Shown here piece after piece: positions 27,886-36,863 of a stretch of 64,000 nt of DNA. Each line of letters starts with the position of its first letter. The first letter of the stretch is position 1. The DNA lies in NCBI RefSeq assembly GCF_011601275.1, contig NZ_JAAOLY010000006.1:124001-188000 (forward strand), in the 5' to 3' direction. The notes under the pieces are model-generated. The model saw only the letters and a program-made list of their open reading frames with translations, did not search any database and was not told where the DNA came from. Source of the DNA: Janthinobacterium lividum (lineage in GTDB: Bacteria; Pseudomonadota; Gammaproteobacteria; Burkholderiales; Burkholderiaceae_D). The position numbers and the translations under genes are program-made.

Positions 27886-28215
27886 TCAGGGTCGCGGCGC
27901 TGGCGTCCGCGAAGCGCCGGGCTCGCCATCACCCTCCTCTGCTGGCTGCGCGGGCGTCATGCTTTCCACATGATCGACGTCGATGTCGCCGCCGTCGGGC
28001 GCCGTATTGCGCGACTCCACGCCGGCCCGCTCGCCCGTGCCGGCCGCATCGCTGTCGTTATCGAGCTCTTCCGGGTCCTGGCCCGGCACGCCCTGCATGT
28101 CGCTGCCGCTGTCGGAACTGTCGCTGGGGCCCAGCGCGCCCTTGCCATGGCCGCTGCCCAGGACGCGGTCGGGGGTGACGGGCAAATTGTCCGGATCGAG
28201 TGAACTACCGCTCAT
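27886..28215 (-). CDS. Acidic, probably disordered conserved protein
   Basis: 109 residues rich in Asp, Glu, Ser, Gly and Pro, with no hydrophobic core or signal peptide. It has the motif GPSDSSDSGSDMQG and is likely intrinsically disordered. The ATG at 28215 has GGAGG 7 nt upstream, which supports real translation. I do not recognise a function. Confidence 0.6.
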   Translation of the reverse strand: MSGSSLDPDNLPVTPDRVLGSGHGKGALGPSDSSDSGSDMQGVPGQDPEELDNDSDAAGTGERAGVESRNTAPDGGDIDVDHVESMTPAQPAEEGDGEPGASRTPAPRP

Positions 28216-28500
28216 GACTGCCTCCGTTAATAAAAAAACCAGCTTACTCCCCTGGCCCGGCCAGCGGCGCACGCCTGCACGGCATTTTCCTGCGGGCAAA
28301 TGCGGCGACGCACAACTATTTTCACAAATTACTTCACAAATGTACTATTCATTGCTATAGTTAATTCAAGTAAGCATTTTCTCATCCAGAAACTGCCTCA
28401 TCGGCGGCACGGCGCCCACCAGCGCCATGCCGCCGAACCGACCGGTACGTGGCGATCCGGCCCATCCACCCAGCCATCATGCACATTTTGGAGTCTTATC
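28216..28500. other. AT-richer intergenic region between divergent small genes
   Basis: The part around 28310-28385 is markedly AT-rich compared with its surroundings and probably holds the promoters of the DUF4148 gene (plus) and the acidic protein (minus). No hairpin terminator or repeat was recognised. Confidence 0.45.
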
Positions 28501-28818
28501 ATGCAAGCCAAATCACTCATCGCAGCATTGTTTGCCATCACCACCGCCACCTCGGCTTTCGCCCAAAGCGCCGCGCCTGCCACCACGGGCCAGCAATTGT
28601 CGCGCGAACAAGTCACGGCCGAATACATCCGTGCCCGCAACGCCGGCGAAATCGCCACCAGCGAAGTCGACTACCCGAAAACGCCGGCCACCGCCGCCAG
28701 CCAGGTGACGCGCGAACAAGTCATGGCCGAGTTCTACGCCGCCCGCAAGGCTGGCCTGATCCCGCAAACGGAAGCGGACTTTGACGTCGCGCAAACGGCA
28801 AAACACGTCGTGCAATAA
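28501..28818 (+). CDS. DUF4148 family secreted protein
   Basis: 105 residues with a signal peptide ending SAFAQ. Two copies of a short motif follow: LSREQVTAEYIRARNAGEI and VTREQVMAEFYAARKAGLI. This matches the DUF4148 family, which is abundant in Burkholderiales with no established role. The ATG at 28501 has TTGGAG upstream. Confidence 0.8.
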   Translation: MQAKSLIAALFAITTATSAFAQSAAPATTGQQLSREQVTAEYIRARNAGEIATSEVDYPKTPATAASQVTREQVMAEFYAARKAGLIPQTEADFDVAQTAKHVVQ

Positions 28819-28946
28819 GAAACCAGTCAGCCGGTTTCAGTCAGTCAGTAACACACCTCAGTTGCGGCGCAGCACCCGGGCCACTCCCGGCGCTCACCGC
28901 GGCGAGCTGTCAGCATTGCCCCAACACCTTCTTCCGGAGTTCCTGC

Positions 28947-30359
28947 ATGTCCCTGCACCGTCGTTTGCTTGCCGCCAGCCTGATCCTTGCCTTGAGCGCT
29001 TGCGCCGACATGGGCCATATCGCGCCGCAATCGGCCATGCTCGACGCCAATAAACTGCAGGCGAGCCAGGCCATGGATGCCGCCGCCAGCGCAGCGATCG
29101 CCTGGCCGCGCACGCAATGGTGGCAAGACTTGCACGACCCCCAATTGAACCGTTTGATGGACCAGGCCCTGGCCGACAGCCCCACCCTGCGCGGCGCCCA
29201 GGCGCGCGTGCGCCAGGCCGAGGCGCTGGCCGGCGCGTTTGAGGACAAGACCCGCCCGCAAGCGGACGCGGCCATCTCCATCAACCGCGAACTGTATTCG
29301 CAGCACGGCAGCACGCCGGCGCCGCTGGCCGGCAATTACGCGTGGCGCAACCAGGCCACCGTCACGGCCTCGTACGACCTGGACCTGTGGGGCCGCAACC
29401 GCGCCGCCCTGTCCGCCGCCTTGGGCGACGTGCAGATGGCCTCGGCCGAATCGCAGATGGCCCGCCTGGCGCTGGAAACGGCCCTGGTGCGCACCTACAT
29501 CCAGCTGTCGTATGAATTCCAGCTGCAGGACGTGATCGAACGCAGCCTGGCGCAGCGCGCCCGCATCCTCGACATCACGCGCCAGCGCAAGGCGGCCGGC
29601 ATCGGCACCGACATCGACGTGGCGCAAATCGAAACCACCTTGCCGGCCGGCCGGCGCCAGCTGGAACAGTCGGCCGAATCGCTGGCCCTGCTGCGCAACC
29701 AGCTGGCGGCCCTGTCGGGCAAGGGGCCAGCGGCCGGCGCGGCGCTCACGCGTCCCGTGCTGCGCCTGGACCAGCCGCTGGCCATCCCCGCCGCGCTGCC
29801 TGCCGACCTGATCGGCCGCCGCCCCGACATCGCCGCCCAGCGCTGGAGAGTGGAAGCGGCGGCGCAGCGCATCGACGCCGCCAAGGCCGAGTTCTACCCG
29901 AACGTCAACCTGGTGGCGTTCGCCGGTTTCCAGGCCTTCGGCTTCAGCCATTTTCTCGACGCCAACTCGCAGATCCGCGGCGCCTCGCCCGCGCTGAGCC
30001 TGCCCATCTTTGCCGGCGCCCGTTTGCGCGCCCAGCTGGGCAGCCAGACGGCCGTGTACGACGGCGCCGTGGAGCAGTACAACGCCACCGTCATCAACGC
30101 CATGTCGGACGTGGCCAATGCCGTCACCAAGGCGCAGTCGCTGGCCAGGCAACACGAGCTGACCGTGCAGGCGCTGGCCACGGCGCAGCGCGCGCGCGAC
30201 CTGGCGGAAAAAGCGTACAAGGCGGGCATGAGCGACGCCATCGCCATGCTCAACACGCAAGTGGCGTTGCTGGCGGAAGAACAACAGCAGGCGCAAAATG
30301 GGGCACGCGAGCTCGATCTGTACGTTTCCTTGATGAATGCACTGGGAGGCGGCATATAA
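28947..30359 (+). CDS. NodT-family efflux outer membrane lipoprotein
   Basis: TolC-like outer-membrane channel for tripartite efflux. It has 470 residues with a lipobox LSAC (Cys19). Two OEP repeats follow (about 60-260 and 270-460), with the family motif YDLDLWGRNRAALSAA and GRRPDIAAQRWRVEAA. It probably pairs with the FUSC pump and HlyD adaptor encoded downstream; the marR gene lies between. Confidence 0.93.
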   Translation: MSLHRRLLAASLILALSACADMGHIAPQSAMLDANKLQASQAMDAAASAAIAWPRTQWWQDLHDPQLNRLMDQALADSPTLRGAQARVRQAEALAGAFEDKTRPQADAAISINRELYSQHGSTPAPLAGNYAWRNQATVTASYDLDLWGRNRAALSAALGDVQMASAESQMARLALETALVRTYIQLSYEFQLQDVIERSLAQRARILDITRQRKAAGIGTDIDVAQIETTLPAGRRQLEQSAESLALLRNQLAALSGKGPAAGAALTRPVLRLDQPLAIPAALPADLIGRRPDIAAQRWRVEAAAQRIDAAKAEFYPNVNLVAFAGFQAFGFSHFLDANSQIRGASPALSLPIFAGARLRAQLGSQTAVYDGAVEQYNATVINAMSDVANAVTKAQSLARQHELTVQALATAQRARDLAEKAYKAGMSDAIAMLNTQVALLAEEQQQAQNGARELDLYVSLMNALGGGI

Positions 30360-30432
30360 GCTTGCAATCCTGGCATTGCCCTAGCTCAACAAGATACAAT
30401 CGGAACTTTATTCACACATGAAGGAATATGAC

Positions 30433-30939
30433 ATGACCGCTTTTGACGCCACCTCCAAGCGGCTGCAAAACATCCGCACGCGCATGCCAGGCTTCCCCAT
30501 GGAACTGATGCGTTTATTGCGCATGACGTACCACATTCAAAAAGGCATGAAGGACCTGACCAACGCCGCGCTGAAAAAGCACGACCTGGTCGATGCCAGC
30601 TACATGGTGCTGGCCGTGCTGTACGGCACGGACGACGAAACGTCGAACGCCTGCACCCTGGGCATGGCCTGCCATGAAAAACCGGCCAACCTGACGCGCG
30701 TGTGCAACGACCTGGAAACGCGCGGCCTGATCCACCGCGGCACGCGCCCCGGCGACCGCCGCTCCGTGATGATCTCGCTGACCGACAAGGGCCGCGCGCT
30801 GATCGAAACGGCGCTGCCCGACGTGTACCAGGAAACCTCGGCCCTGTACGAAGGGTTTACGGAAGAAGAGCTGCAAGTACTCGACAAGCTGTACATGCGC
30901 CAGCTGCGCAATTTGAACAATCTCAACAACCAGAACTGA
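30433..30939 (+). CDS. MarR family transcriptional regulator
   Basis: 168 residues, winged-helix dimer. The DNA-binding region includes CTLGMACHEKPANLTRVCNDLE and the wing RGTRPGDRRSVMISLTDKG. The ATG at 30433 is preferred over one five codons upstream because AAGGA sits just before it. It is the first gene of the FUSC-DUF1656-HlyD cluster and likely senses an aromatic effector and represses the cluster. TACAAT at 30395-30400 may be its -10. Confidence 0.92.
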   Translation: MTAFDATSKRLQNIRTRMPGFPMELMRLLRMTYHIQKGMKDLTNAALKKHDLVDASYMVLAVLYGTDDETSNACTLGMACHEKPANLTRVCNDLETRGLIHRGTRPGDRRSVMISLTDKGRALIETALPDVYQETSALYEGFTEEELQVLDKLYMRQLRNLNNLNNQN

Positions 30940-30949
30940 TAGCCTATCG

Positions 30950-33094
30950 ATGACGCCAGCCACAGCAACAACACCTATAGACGGCCCCCTGACCCGGGCG
31001 GCCCGCTGGCTGGCGCTGGCGCTGCAGGACTGGCGCGCGACGGAAGGCGAACGCTGGATCTACGTCGGCAAGACCCTGATCGCCGCGTTCTGCGCCCTGT
31101 GGCTGGCCTACCGCCTGGGCCTCGATTCGCCCAGCACGGCGATGACCACCACCATCATCCTGGCCCTGCCCAGCAGCGGCATGGTGCTGGAAAAAAGCTT
31201 TTACCGCCTGTGCGGCACCCTGCTGGGCTGCACGGCCGCGCTGACCCTGATCGGCCTGTTCCCGCAGCAGCCCGTGCTGCTGTTCGCGGGCCTGGCCTTG
31301 TGGGTGGGCCTGTGCACGAGCGGCTCGGCCCTGCACCGCAACGCCCAGTCGTATGTGTACGTGCTGGCCGGCTACACGGCTTGCATGATCGTCTTGCCCG
31401 CCATCGAGCAGCCGATGCAGGTATTTTCTCTGGCCGTCACGCGCGTGGCTGAAGTGAGCCTGGGCATCATCTGCTCGGCCGCCATCTCCAGCGTGCTGCT
31501 GCCGCGCCACCAGGGCACGCAGGTGATGCGCACGGTGCAGGCCCGCTACGGAAAATTCCTCACCTTTTGCCAGGACGTGCTGCAGCAAAAGCTCACGCCG
31601 GCGCAGGTGGAACTGACGCATTTGCAGTTTGCCGCCGACGTGGCGGCGCTGGAACTGGGCCGCTCGGCCGCCCTGTTTGAAGTGACCAGCAAAGTGGGCC
31701 ACGTGCGCGCGCAAAACCGCAAGCTGCACGCCTTCAACGCCACCTTCATGACGGCGCTGACCACCTTCTATACCTTCCACCGCCTGTTCGACCGCCTGCA
31801 GCGCGACGGCGAGAACCAGGTCATGCAGGCCTGCGCGCCGTTGTACGCCATCGTCGCCGAAGCGCTGCAGGCGACGCCTTCGCAAGACTCGCTCGACACC
31901 ATGCAGCGGCATCTGCAGACGGCGCTGGGCCAGGCCCGCGCGGAGATTGACAGTGCGCACATCGTGCATGCGCAGCGCATCGATTTCGACACCGTCTGCG
32001 AACTGCTCGAGCGCTTCGCGCGCGACATGAGCCGCTTTCACGAAGTGTATTTCAGCCTCGTGCACGACACGCCGCTGGACGTGAGCACGCCGCAGGCGTA
32101 TGCGCCGAAGACGCCGCCCGCGCTGGTGCTTGCCAGCGGCGCGCGCGCCGGCATCAGCCTGGCCCTGCTGGCGCTGGGCGCCTACTTCCTCGCCTGGCCC
32201 TACGCCAGCACGGCGATGCTGATGGCGGCCGTGTTCTGCGCGCTGGCCTCATCCTCGCCGCGTCCCATCATGATGATCCGCCAGGTGCTGGCGGGCTTTC
32301 TGATCGCCATGCCCCTGTCGCTCGTCTGCGTGTACTTCGTGCTGGTGCACGGCGACGGCTTCCCCATGCTGGTGCTCAGTTTTGCGCCGTTTCTGGCCGT
32401 CGGCCTGTACCTGATGACGAATCCCGCCAAGCTGGGCGTGGGCCTGGGCGTATCGACCTTCATCACGCAGATGGCGCCGACGAATGTGATGCATGTCGAC
32501 GGCGCCGCCTTTTTGAACACGGGCATGGCGCTGATCGTGGGACTGATGCTGGCCGCCCTGGTGTTTGCCGTGCTGCTGCCCGAGCACACGATGGGCCACA
32601 AGGACCATATCGGCCGCGCCCTGTGGCGCGAAGCGCTGCATGCGTGCACGGCGCCCGCCCGGCGCGTAAAACACCGTTTCGACAACCGCGTGCGCGACCT
32701 GCTCAGCCAGCTCAATGCGGCGGCCGGCCCGGCGCCGGGCGAGGCCACGCGCGCCGTCGTGCGCCAGGCCTTGACCCTGCTGGAAATCGGCCACTCGGTG
32801 ATCGAACTGCGCGAACTGATCGCGACGGCCCGGCCAGGCGCCACGCCGCAAGCACTGCAGCAGTGCGTGGACCGCATCGCCGGCTGGCTGCGCACGCGCG
32901 GCGACGCGCCATTGCAGGCGGCGCTGGCAGCCACCCTGCAGGCAGGCGCCGTGGTGCGCGCCGCGCAAACCGAAGCGGGCATCACGCCGGAACGCGGCGC
33001 ACGCCTGCAGACGGCGCTGGCCGACCTGCACTCGATCTACACCTCATTACTCGACCACATGGCGCCTGGCGCCGGAGACCACCATGCCGCGTGA
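30950..33094 (+). CDS. FUSC family (AaeB-like) efflux transporter
   Basis: Inner-membrane component of an aromatic-acid-type efflux system. It has 714 residues with two hydrophobic blocks (about 40-190 and 395-560), each with several helices. Long cytoplasmic helical segments separate and follow them. Motifs LDSPSTAMTTTIILALP and ASSSPRPIMMIRQVLAG resemble the FUSC/PET family. It starts 10 nt after marR and overlaps the DUF1656 gene by 11 nt. Confidence 0.9.
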   Translation: MTPATATTPIDGPLTRAARWLALALQDWRATEGERWIYVGKTLIAAFCALWLAYRLGLDSPSTAMTTTIILALPSSGMVLEKSFYRLCGTLLGCTAALTLIGLFPQQPVLLFAGLALWVGLCTSGSALHRNAQSYVYVLAGYTACMIVLPAIEQPMQVFSLAVTRVAEVSLGIICSAAISSVLLPRHQGTQVMRTVQARYGKFLTFCQDVLQQKLTPAQVELTHLQFAADVAALELGRSAALFEVTSKVGHVRAQNRKLHAFNATFMTALTTFYTFHRLFDRLQRDGENQVMQACAPLYAIVAEALQATPSQDSLDTMQRHLQTALGQARAEIDSAHIVHAQRIDFDTVCELLERFARDMSRFHEVYFSLVHDTPLDVSTPQAYAPKTPPALVLASGARAGISLALLALGAYFLAWPYASTAMLMAAVFCALASSSPRPIMMIRQVLAGFLIAMPLSLVCVYFVLVHGDGFPMLVLSFAPFLAVGLYLMTNPAKLGVGLGVSTFITQMAPTNVMHVDGAAFLNTGMALIVGLMLAALVFAVLLPEHTMGHKDHIGRALWREALHACTAPARRVKHRFDNRVRDLLSQLNAAAGPAPGEATRAVVRQALTLLEIGHSVIELRELIATARPGATPQALQQCVDRIAGWLRTRGDAPLQAALAATLQAGAVVRAAQTEAGITPERGARLQTALADLHSIYTSLLDHMAPGAGDHHAA

Positions 33095-33284
33095 ATTCGC
33101 CCTGTTCGGAATTCTGATTCCTACCCTGCTGCCCCTGTTCCTCCTCAGCATAGCCCTGCAAACCCTGCTCGACCGCGTGCTGGGCTGGCTGGGCGTGTAC
33201 CGCATGGTGTGGCACCCGTCGCTGGCGCGGCTGTGCATCTTCATCGCCATCTTCGGCGCGCTGGCTTTATCGCTTTACAAATAG
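33084..33284 (+). CDS. DUF1656 (AaeX-like) small membrane protein
   Basis: 66 residues with two membrane helices: the first about 7-29, the second at the C-terminus. It starts inside the end of the FUSC gene. DUF1656 proteins are the constant small partner of FUSC/HlyD pumps (AaeX in E. coli). Confidence 0.9.
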   Translation: MPREFALFGILIPTLLPLFLLSIALQTLLDRVLGWLGVYRMVWHPSLARLCIFIAIFGALALSLYK

Positions 33285-33333
33285 CGCTACAAATAAAAAA
33301 ACCGTTCAACCCGATCAAGGAAAGGCTGCCGAC

Positions 33334-34230
33334 ATGGTAAGCAAACTGACCCGCTATGCAATCACCCTGCTGCTATTGGCCGCAGCCCTGTGGATAGGCA
33401 AGACCGTCTGGGACCGCTACATGGAGTCGCCGTGGACGCGCGACGGCCGCATCAAGGCCGATATCGTCAACATCAGCGCCGACGTGGCCGGCACCGTCAC
33501 GGACGTGCTGGTGCGCGACAACCAGGTCGTGCAAAAAGGCGACGTGCTGTTCGTCGTCGACAAGGAACGCTACACGAGCGCGCTGGCGCAGGCCGACGCC
33601 GTGCTGGCCGCGCAAAGGACGGAGCAGGGCCGCCGCGGCAAGGAAGCCCAGCGCCGTGCCAATCTTGACGCCAGCATCATCTCGACGGAAAGCCGCGAAA
33701 GCGCAGCCTTCGCCGCCACCTCGGCCACCTCGCAAGTGCAGGCCGCCGTGGCCGCCCGCGCGCTGGCGCAATTGAACCTGGAGCGCACCACCGTGCGCGC
33801 GCCCGTCAGCGGCTACGTGACGAACCTGAACGTGCACAAGGGCGACTTTGCCGCCGTCGGCGCGGCCAAGCTGGCCGTCATCGACAGCGCCTCGTACTAT
33901 GTCGTCGGCTACTTCGAAGAGACCAAGCTGGGCATGCTGGCGCAGGACGACAAGGCGGAAATGAATCTGATGAGCGGCGGCACCCTGCACGGCCACATCG
34001 AGAGCATCGCGCGCGGCATCACCGACCGCGACGCCGCTACGGGCCGCGAACTGCTGGCCGACGTCAACCCCACCTTCAACTGGGTGCGCCTGGCGCAGCG
34101 CGTGCCCGTGCGCATCCACATCGACGAGCAGCCCAAGGGACAATTGCTGGTGGCCGGCACCACTTGCACCGTGGTGATCACGCCCCACTCTGCACCGGCG
34201 CCGAAACCAGCGGCCGCGCACCCCGCATGA
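33334..34230 (+). CDS. HlyD/EmrA-type periplasmic adaptor subunit
   Basis: 298 residues with an N-terminal membrane anchor (about 7-25). A biotinyl-lipoyl-like half-motif (TRDGRIKADIVNISADVAG), a coiled-coil hairpin (about 85-150), a second lipoyl half (TVRAPVSGYVTNLNVHKGD) and a beta-barrel follow. It bridges the FUSC pump to the NodT-type channel. The AAGGA ribosome-binding site lies upstream; the stop overlaps the LysR gene start (ATGA). Confidence 0.93.
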   Translation: MVSKLTRYAITLLLLAAALWIGKTVWDRYMESPWTRDGRIKADIVNISADVAGTVTDVLVRDNQVVQKGDVLFVVDKERYTSALAQADAVLAAQRTEQGRRGKEAQRRANLDASIISTESRESAAFAATSATSQVQAAVAARALAQLNLERTTVRAPVSGYVTNLNVHKGDFAAVGAAKLAVIDSASYYVVGYFEETKLGMLAQDDKAEMNLMSGGTLHGHIESIARGITDRDAATGRELLADVNPTFNWVRLAQRVPVRIHIDEQPKGQLLVAGTTCTVVITPHSAPAPKPAAAHPA

Positions 34231-35144
34231 TACGCGGCGGTGCCGGACGCCTGGCGGAAATCGCCCTGTTCCTCGACGCCGCGGCGCTGGGCAGCTTTTC
34301 CGCGGCCGGCCGCAAGCACGGCCTGTCGCCGGCCGCCGCCAGCGCCGCCATCGCCCGCCTGGAAACCGCGCTGGGCGCCACCCTGTTCGAACGCACGACG
34401 CGTCAGCTGCGCCTGACGGAAGAAGGCCTGCACTACCGCCGCTACAGCGAACAGGCGCTGGACTTGCTGGCGCAGGCCGAAGACGGCTTGCATGCGGGTA
34501 GCGGCTCCGTGCGCGGCGTGGTGCGCATCTCGGCGCCATCGGACATCGGCCGCCAGTTGCTGCTGCCCATGCTCGACCGCTTTGCCGCGCTGCACCCACA
34601 GGTGCGCCATGCGCTGACCCTGACGGACGCCACGGCCAACCTGGTGCAGGACGACGTCGACCTGGCCATCCGCTACGGCGAGTTGCCCGACAGCGACATG
34701 GTGGCGCGCCTGCTGCACCCGGGCCGGCGCGTCGTGTGCGTGGCGCCCGCGCTGGCCGCCAGGGTCGGCTTGCCGGCCACGCCGCGCGACCTGGCGTCGC
34801 TGCCCACCCTCGTGCTCACGGCCGGCGACGGCGCGCCGCAGGAATGGCGCTACCGCGAAAGCGGCAAGCGCCACAGCTTGCGCCTGCAGGGGGACTGGCA
34901 CAGCAACGACGGCGAAATCATCCGCCGCTGGGCCGTGGCCGGCCACGGCTATGCCTATAAGTCCCTGCTCGACATCGACGGCGACCTGCGCGCGGGGCGC
35001 TTGCAGACGGTGCTCGACGAATATTTTTCCGATAGCGTGCCACTGAACCTGCTGTACCGGCGCAGCCGCTTCCAGCCGCCGCGCGTCACTCTGCTGGTCG
35101 ACTTCCTGCTGCAGCAGTTTTCCGCGCTGCCGGCGCAGCCCTAG
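34227..35144 (+). CDS. LysR family transcriptional regulator (efflux cluster)
   Basis: 305 residues. The HTH is LGSFSAAGRKHGLSPAAASAAIARLE (about 17-42, in pieces) and the substrate-binding domain runs from about 90 onward. The ATG at 34227 overlaps the HlyD stop, so it is co-transcribed with the pump. A regulator at each end of the cluster (MarR and LysR) suggests two inputs. The target is not shown by the sequence. Confidence 0.92.
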   Translation: MIRGGAGRLAEIALFLDAAALGSFSAAGRKHGLSPAAASAAIARLETALGATLFERTTRQLRLTEEGLHYRRYSEQALDLLAQAEDGLHAGSGSVRGVVRISAPSDIGRQLLLPMLDRFAALHPQVRHALTLTDATANLVQDDVDLAIRYGELPDSDMVARLLHPGRRVVCVAPALAARVGLPATPRDLASLPTLVLTAGDGAPQEWRYRESGKRHSLRLQGDWHSNDGEIIRRWAVAGHGYAYKSLLDIDGDLRAGRLQTVLDEYFSDSVPLNLLYRRSRFQPPRVTLLVDFLLQQFSALPAQP

Positions 35145-35154
35145 CGGACCGCCC

Positions 35155-35685
35155 TCACGGCGCCAGCACGCCCAGCTGGCGCAGCAGGGTCAGATTGTCT
35201 TCCAGGTGCCAGTTGTCACTGATGCGCCCCTGCCCATTCACGCGGTACAGGTCGAACGCATGGAAATCGATGGCTTGGCCTTGCCCCAGCAAGGGACCCT
35301 GCGGCGTGGGGAAGACGCCCGTGAAGCGGCCCGTGAAATGCAGGCGCAGGGTGACCCGGTCGCCGGCCACCAGCATCTCCTCGATGGTTACCTTCAAATC
35401 CGGCACGGCGGCATGGAACACTTGCGACGCCTGCAGCGGGCCGGCCAGTCCCTGCGGGCGGCCGGCGGGCAAGGTGCGGTCGGTGAAGTCGTCGGCCAGC
35501 GCCAGCCGCGCCATGGCCGAATCTCCGCTTTGCCAGAACGCGGCATAGCGGCGCGCGGCCAGCGCCGTTTTATCTGTGGCGGTGGCGCCGGACAGTTGGA
35601 CCGGCATGGGCAAATCCATGGCGGCATGGGCTGGCGCGGCGGCCAACAGCGACAGGGCGAGGATGGCGGGGACAAAAGCGGGCAT
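35155..35685 (-). CDS. SnoaL-like exported protein
   Basis: 176 residues with a signal peptide (MPAFVPAILALSLLAAAPAHA). A SnoaL/ester-cyclase-like alpha+beta barrel follows, with FHAAVPDLKVTIEEMLVAGDRV and FTGRFTGVFP. This fold is used both by polyketide cyclases and by many uncharacterised proteins; no substrate can be named. The ATG at 35685 is preferred over one 11 codons upstream because it starts a clean signal peptide. Confidence 0.8.
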   Translation of the reverse strand: MPAFVPAILALSLLAAAPAHAAMDLPMPVQLSGATATDKTALAARRYAAFWQSGDSAMARLALADDFTDRTLPAGRPQGLAGPLQASQVFHAAVPDLKVTIEEMLVAGDRVTLRLHFTGRFTGVFPTPQGPLLGQGQAIDFHAFDLYRVNGQGRISDNWHLEDNLTLLRQLGVLAP

Positions 35686-35799
35686 AGTAGTTCCAAATGA
35701 GTTGATCGGCATGCACATGACACACCGCCATTCTGGACTCGCTTGCCCCGCTTGATAATTGGCCCCGCGCTTGAATCAGTTACTTGCAGCAGTTGAAGA

Positions 35800-36546
35800 T
35801 CAGCGCCCGCCCGCCACGTCCAGTATGCTGCCCGTCACATAGCTGGCGCCCGGTCCCAGCAGGTACACAATGGCGTCGGCGATTTCTTCCGGCTGGCCGC
35901 CCCGCTGCATCGGCACGCCGGGCGCCAGGCGTGCCACCCTGCCCGGTTCGCCGCCAGACGCGTGGATGTCCGTATAGATGATGCCGGGCCGTACGCCGTT
36001 GACGCGGATGCCCTCGGCCGCCACTTCCTTCGCCAGGCCCAAGGTCATGGTATCGACGGCGCCTTTCGAGGCCGCGTAATCGATGTATTCGTCCGGAGAG
36101 CCGAGGCGGGCCGCCGCCGACGAGACATTCACGATGCGCCCGCCCTGCCCGCCATGGGCCGTCGACATGCGCCGCACGGCTTGCTGGCAGCACAGGAAAT
36201 AACTGATCACGTTGGTGCGCAGCACGCGTTCCAGGCGCTGCACGGACATGTCGACGAGCCTGCATTTCTGCTCCAGCACGCCCACATTGTTGACCAGCGC
36301 CGTCACGGTTCCCAGGCGCGCATCGACTTCCGCAAACAGGCGCGCCACGTCCGCTTCATCGCTGGCGTCGGCCTGCACGGCGATCGCCTCGCCGCCGTCG
36401 GCCACGATGCGCGCACACAGCGCGTCGGCCGCCTGCGCATCGCGCACATAGTTGATGCACACGGCATAGCCCTGGCGCGCCGCCAGCAGCGCCGTCGCCG
36501 CGCCGATGCCGCGGCTGCTGCCCGTAATCAAGATCACTTCCTTCAT
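35800..36546 (-). CDS. Short-chain dehydrogenase/reductase
   Basis: 248 residues, classical SDR. The cofactor motif TGSSRGIG is at 8-15, with NNVG near 88-91, catalytic Ser in VNVSSAAAR and Tyr-x-x-x-Lys in YIDYAASKG. The C-terminus YVTGSILDVAGG is typical of the FabG/glucose-dehydrogenase-like group. The substrate is unknown. The ATG at 36546 has AGGAGG upstream. Confidence 0.92.
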   Translation of the reverse strand: MKEVILITGSSRGIGAATALLAARQGYAVCINYVRDAQAADALCARIVADGGEAIAVQADASDEADVARLFAEVDARLGTVTALVNNVGVLEQKCRLVDMSVQRLERVLRTNVISYFLCCQQAVRRMSTAHGGQGGRIVNVSSAAARLGSPDEYIDYAASKGAVDTMTLGLAKEVAAEGIRVNGVRPGIIYTDIHASGGEPGRVARLAPGVPMQRGGQPEEIADAIVYLLGPGASYVTGSILDVAGGR

Positions 36547-36586
36547 CGTTCCTCCTGAATAGTTGTGGCTTCATCATACGCGGACG

Positions 36587-36614
36587 AAAAAAAACCCGCG
36601 CGCGGCGGGTTTTT
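36587..36614 (-). terminator. Terminator after small membrane protein gene
   Basis: The stem AAAAACCCGC/GCGGGTTTTT (36590-36599 with 36605-36614) has an A-tract that becomes a U-tract on the minus strand. It lies just past the stop at 36628 and upstream of the SDR gene, separating the two transcripts. Confidence 0.85.
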
Positions 36615-36627
36615 CGTACTGACACAT

Positions 36628-36852
36628 TCAATTTCGGAAATGCGTCATGGCGTAAGTCAGATGCTGCCACCAGTGTTCGCGCGACCGCACGGACGCCAGG
36701 CATTTCGCATCGACCTCGTTCTTGAACGCGGGGTCCACGCAAGCCTTGCTGACCAGCGCATTGCGCTGGTTTTCCACGTTGACGATGGCAATCGCCAGCC
36801 ACGCCACGAGGGCTAAGGCCAGTACGCACAAAGTCCAGGGTAGCTGTTTCAT
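36628..36852 (-). CDS. Small single-helix membrane protein (HWWQH paralogue B)
   Basis: 74 residues: one N-terminal membrane helix (about 5-26), then a short periplasmic domain. It shares VENQRNALVSKAC, KCLASV and SREHWWQH with the 105-residue protein at 27453-27770 but lacks that protein's long charged N-terminus. It lies 11 nt downstream of dsbA, so it is probably co-transcribed with it, and its two Cys could be DsbA clients. Function unknown. Confidence 0.75.
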   Translation of the reverse strand: MKQLPWTLCVLALALVAWLAIAIVNVENQRNALVSKACVDPAFKNEVDAKCLASVRSREHWWQHLTYAMTHFRN

Positions 36853-36863
36853 GGCTTCTCCGC

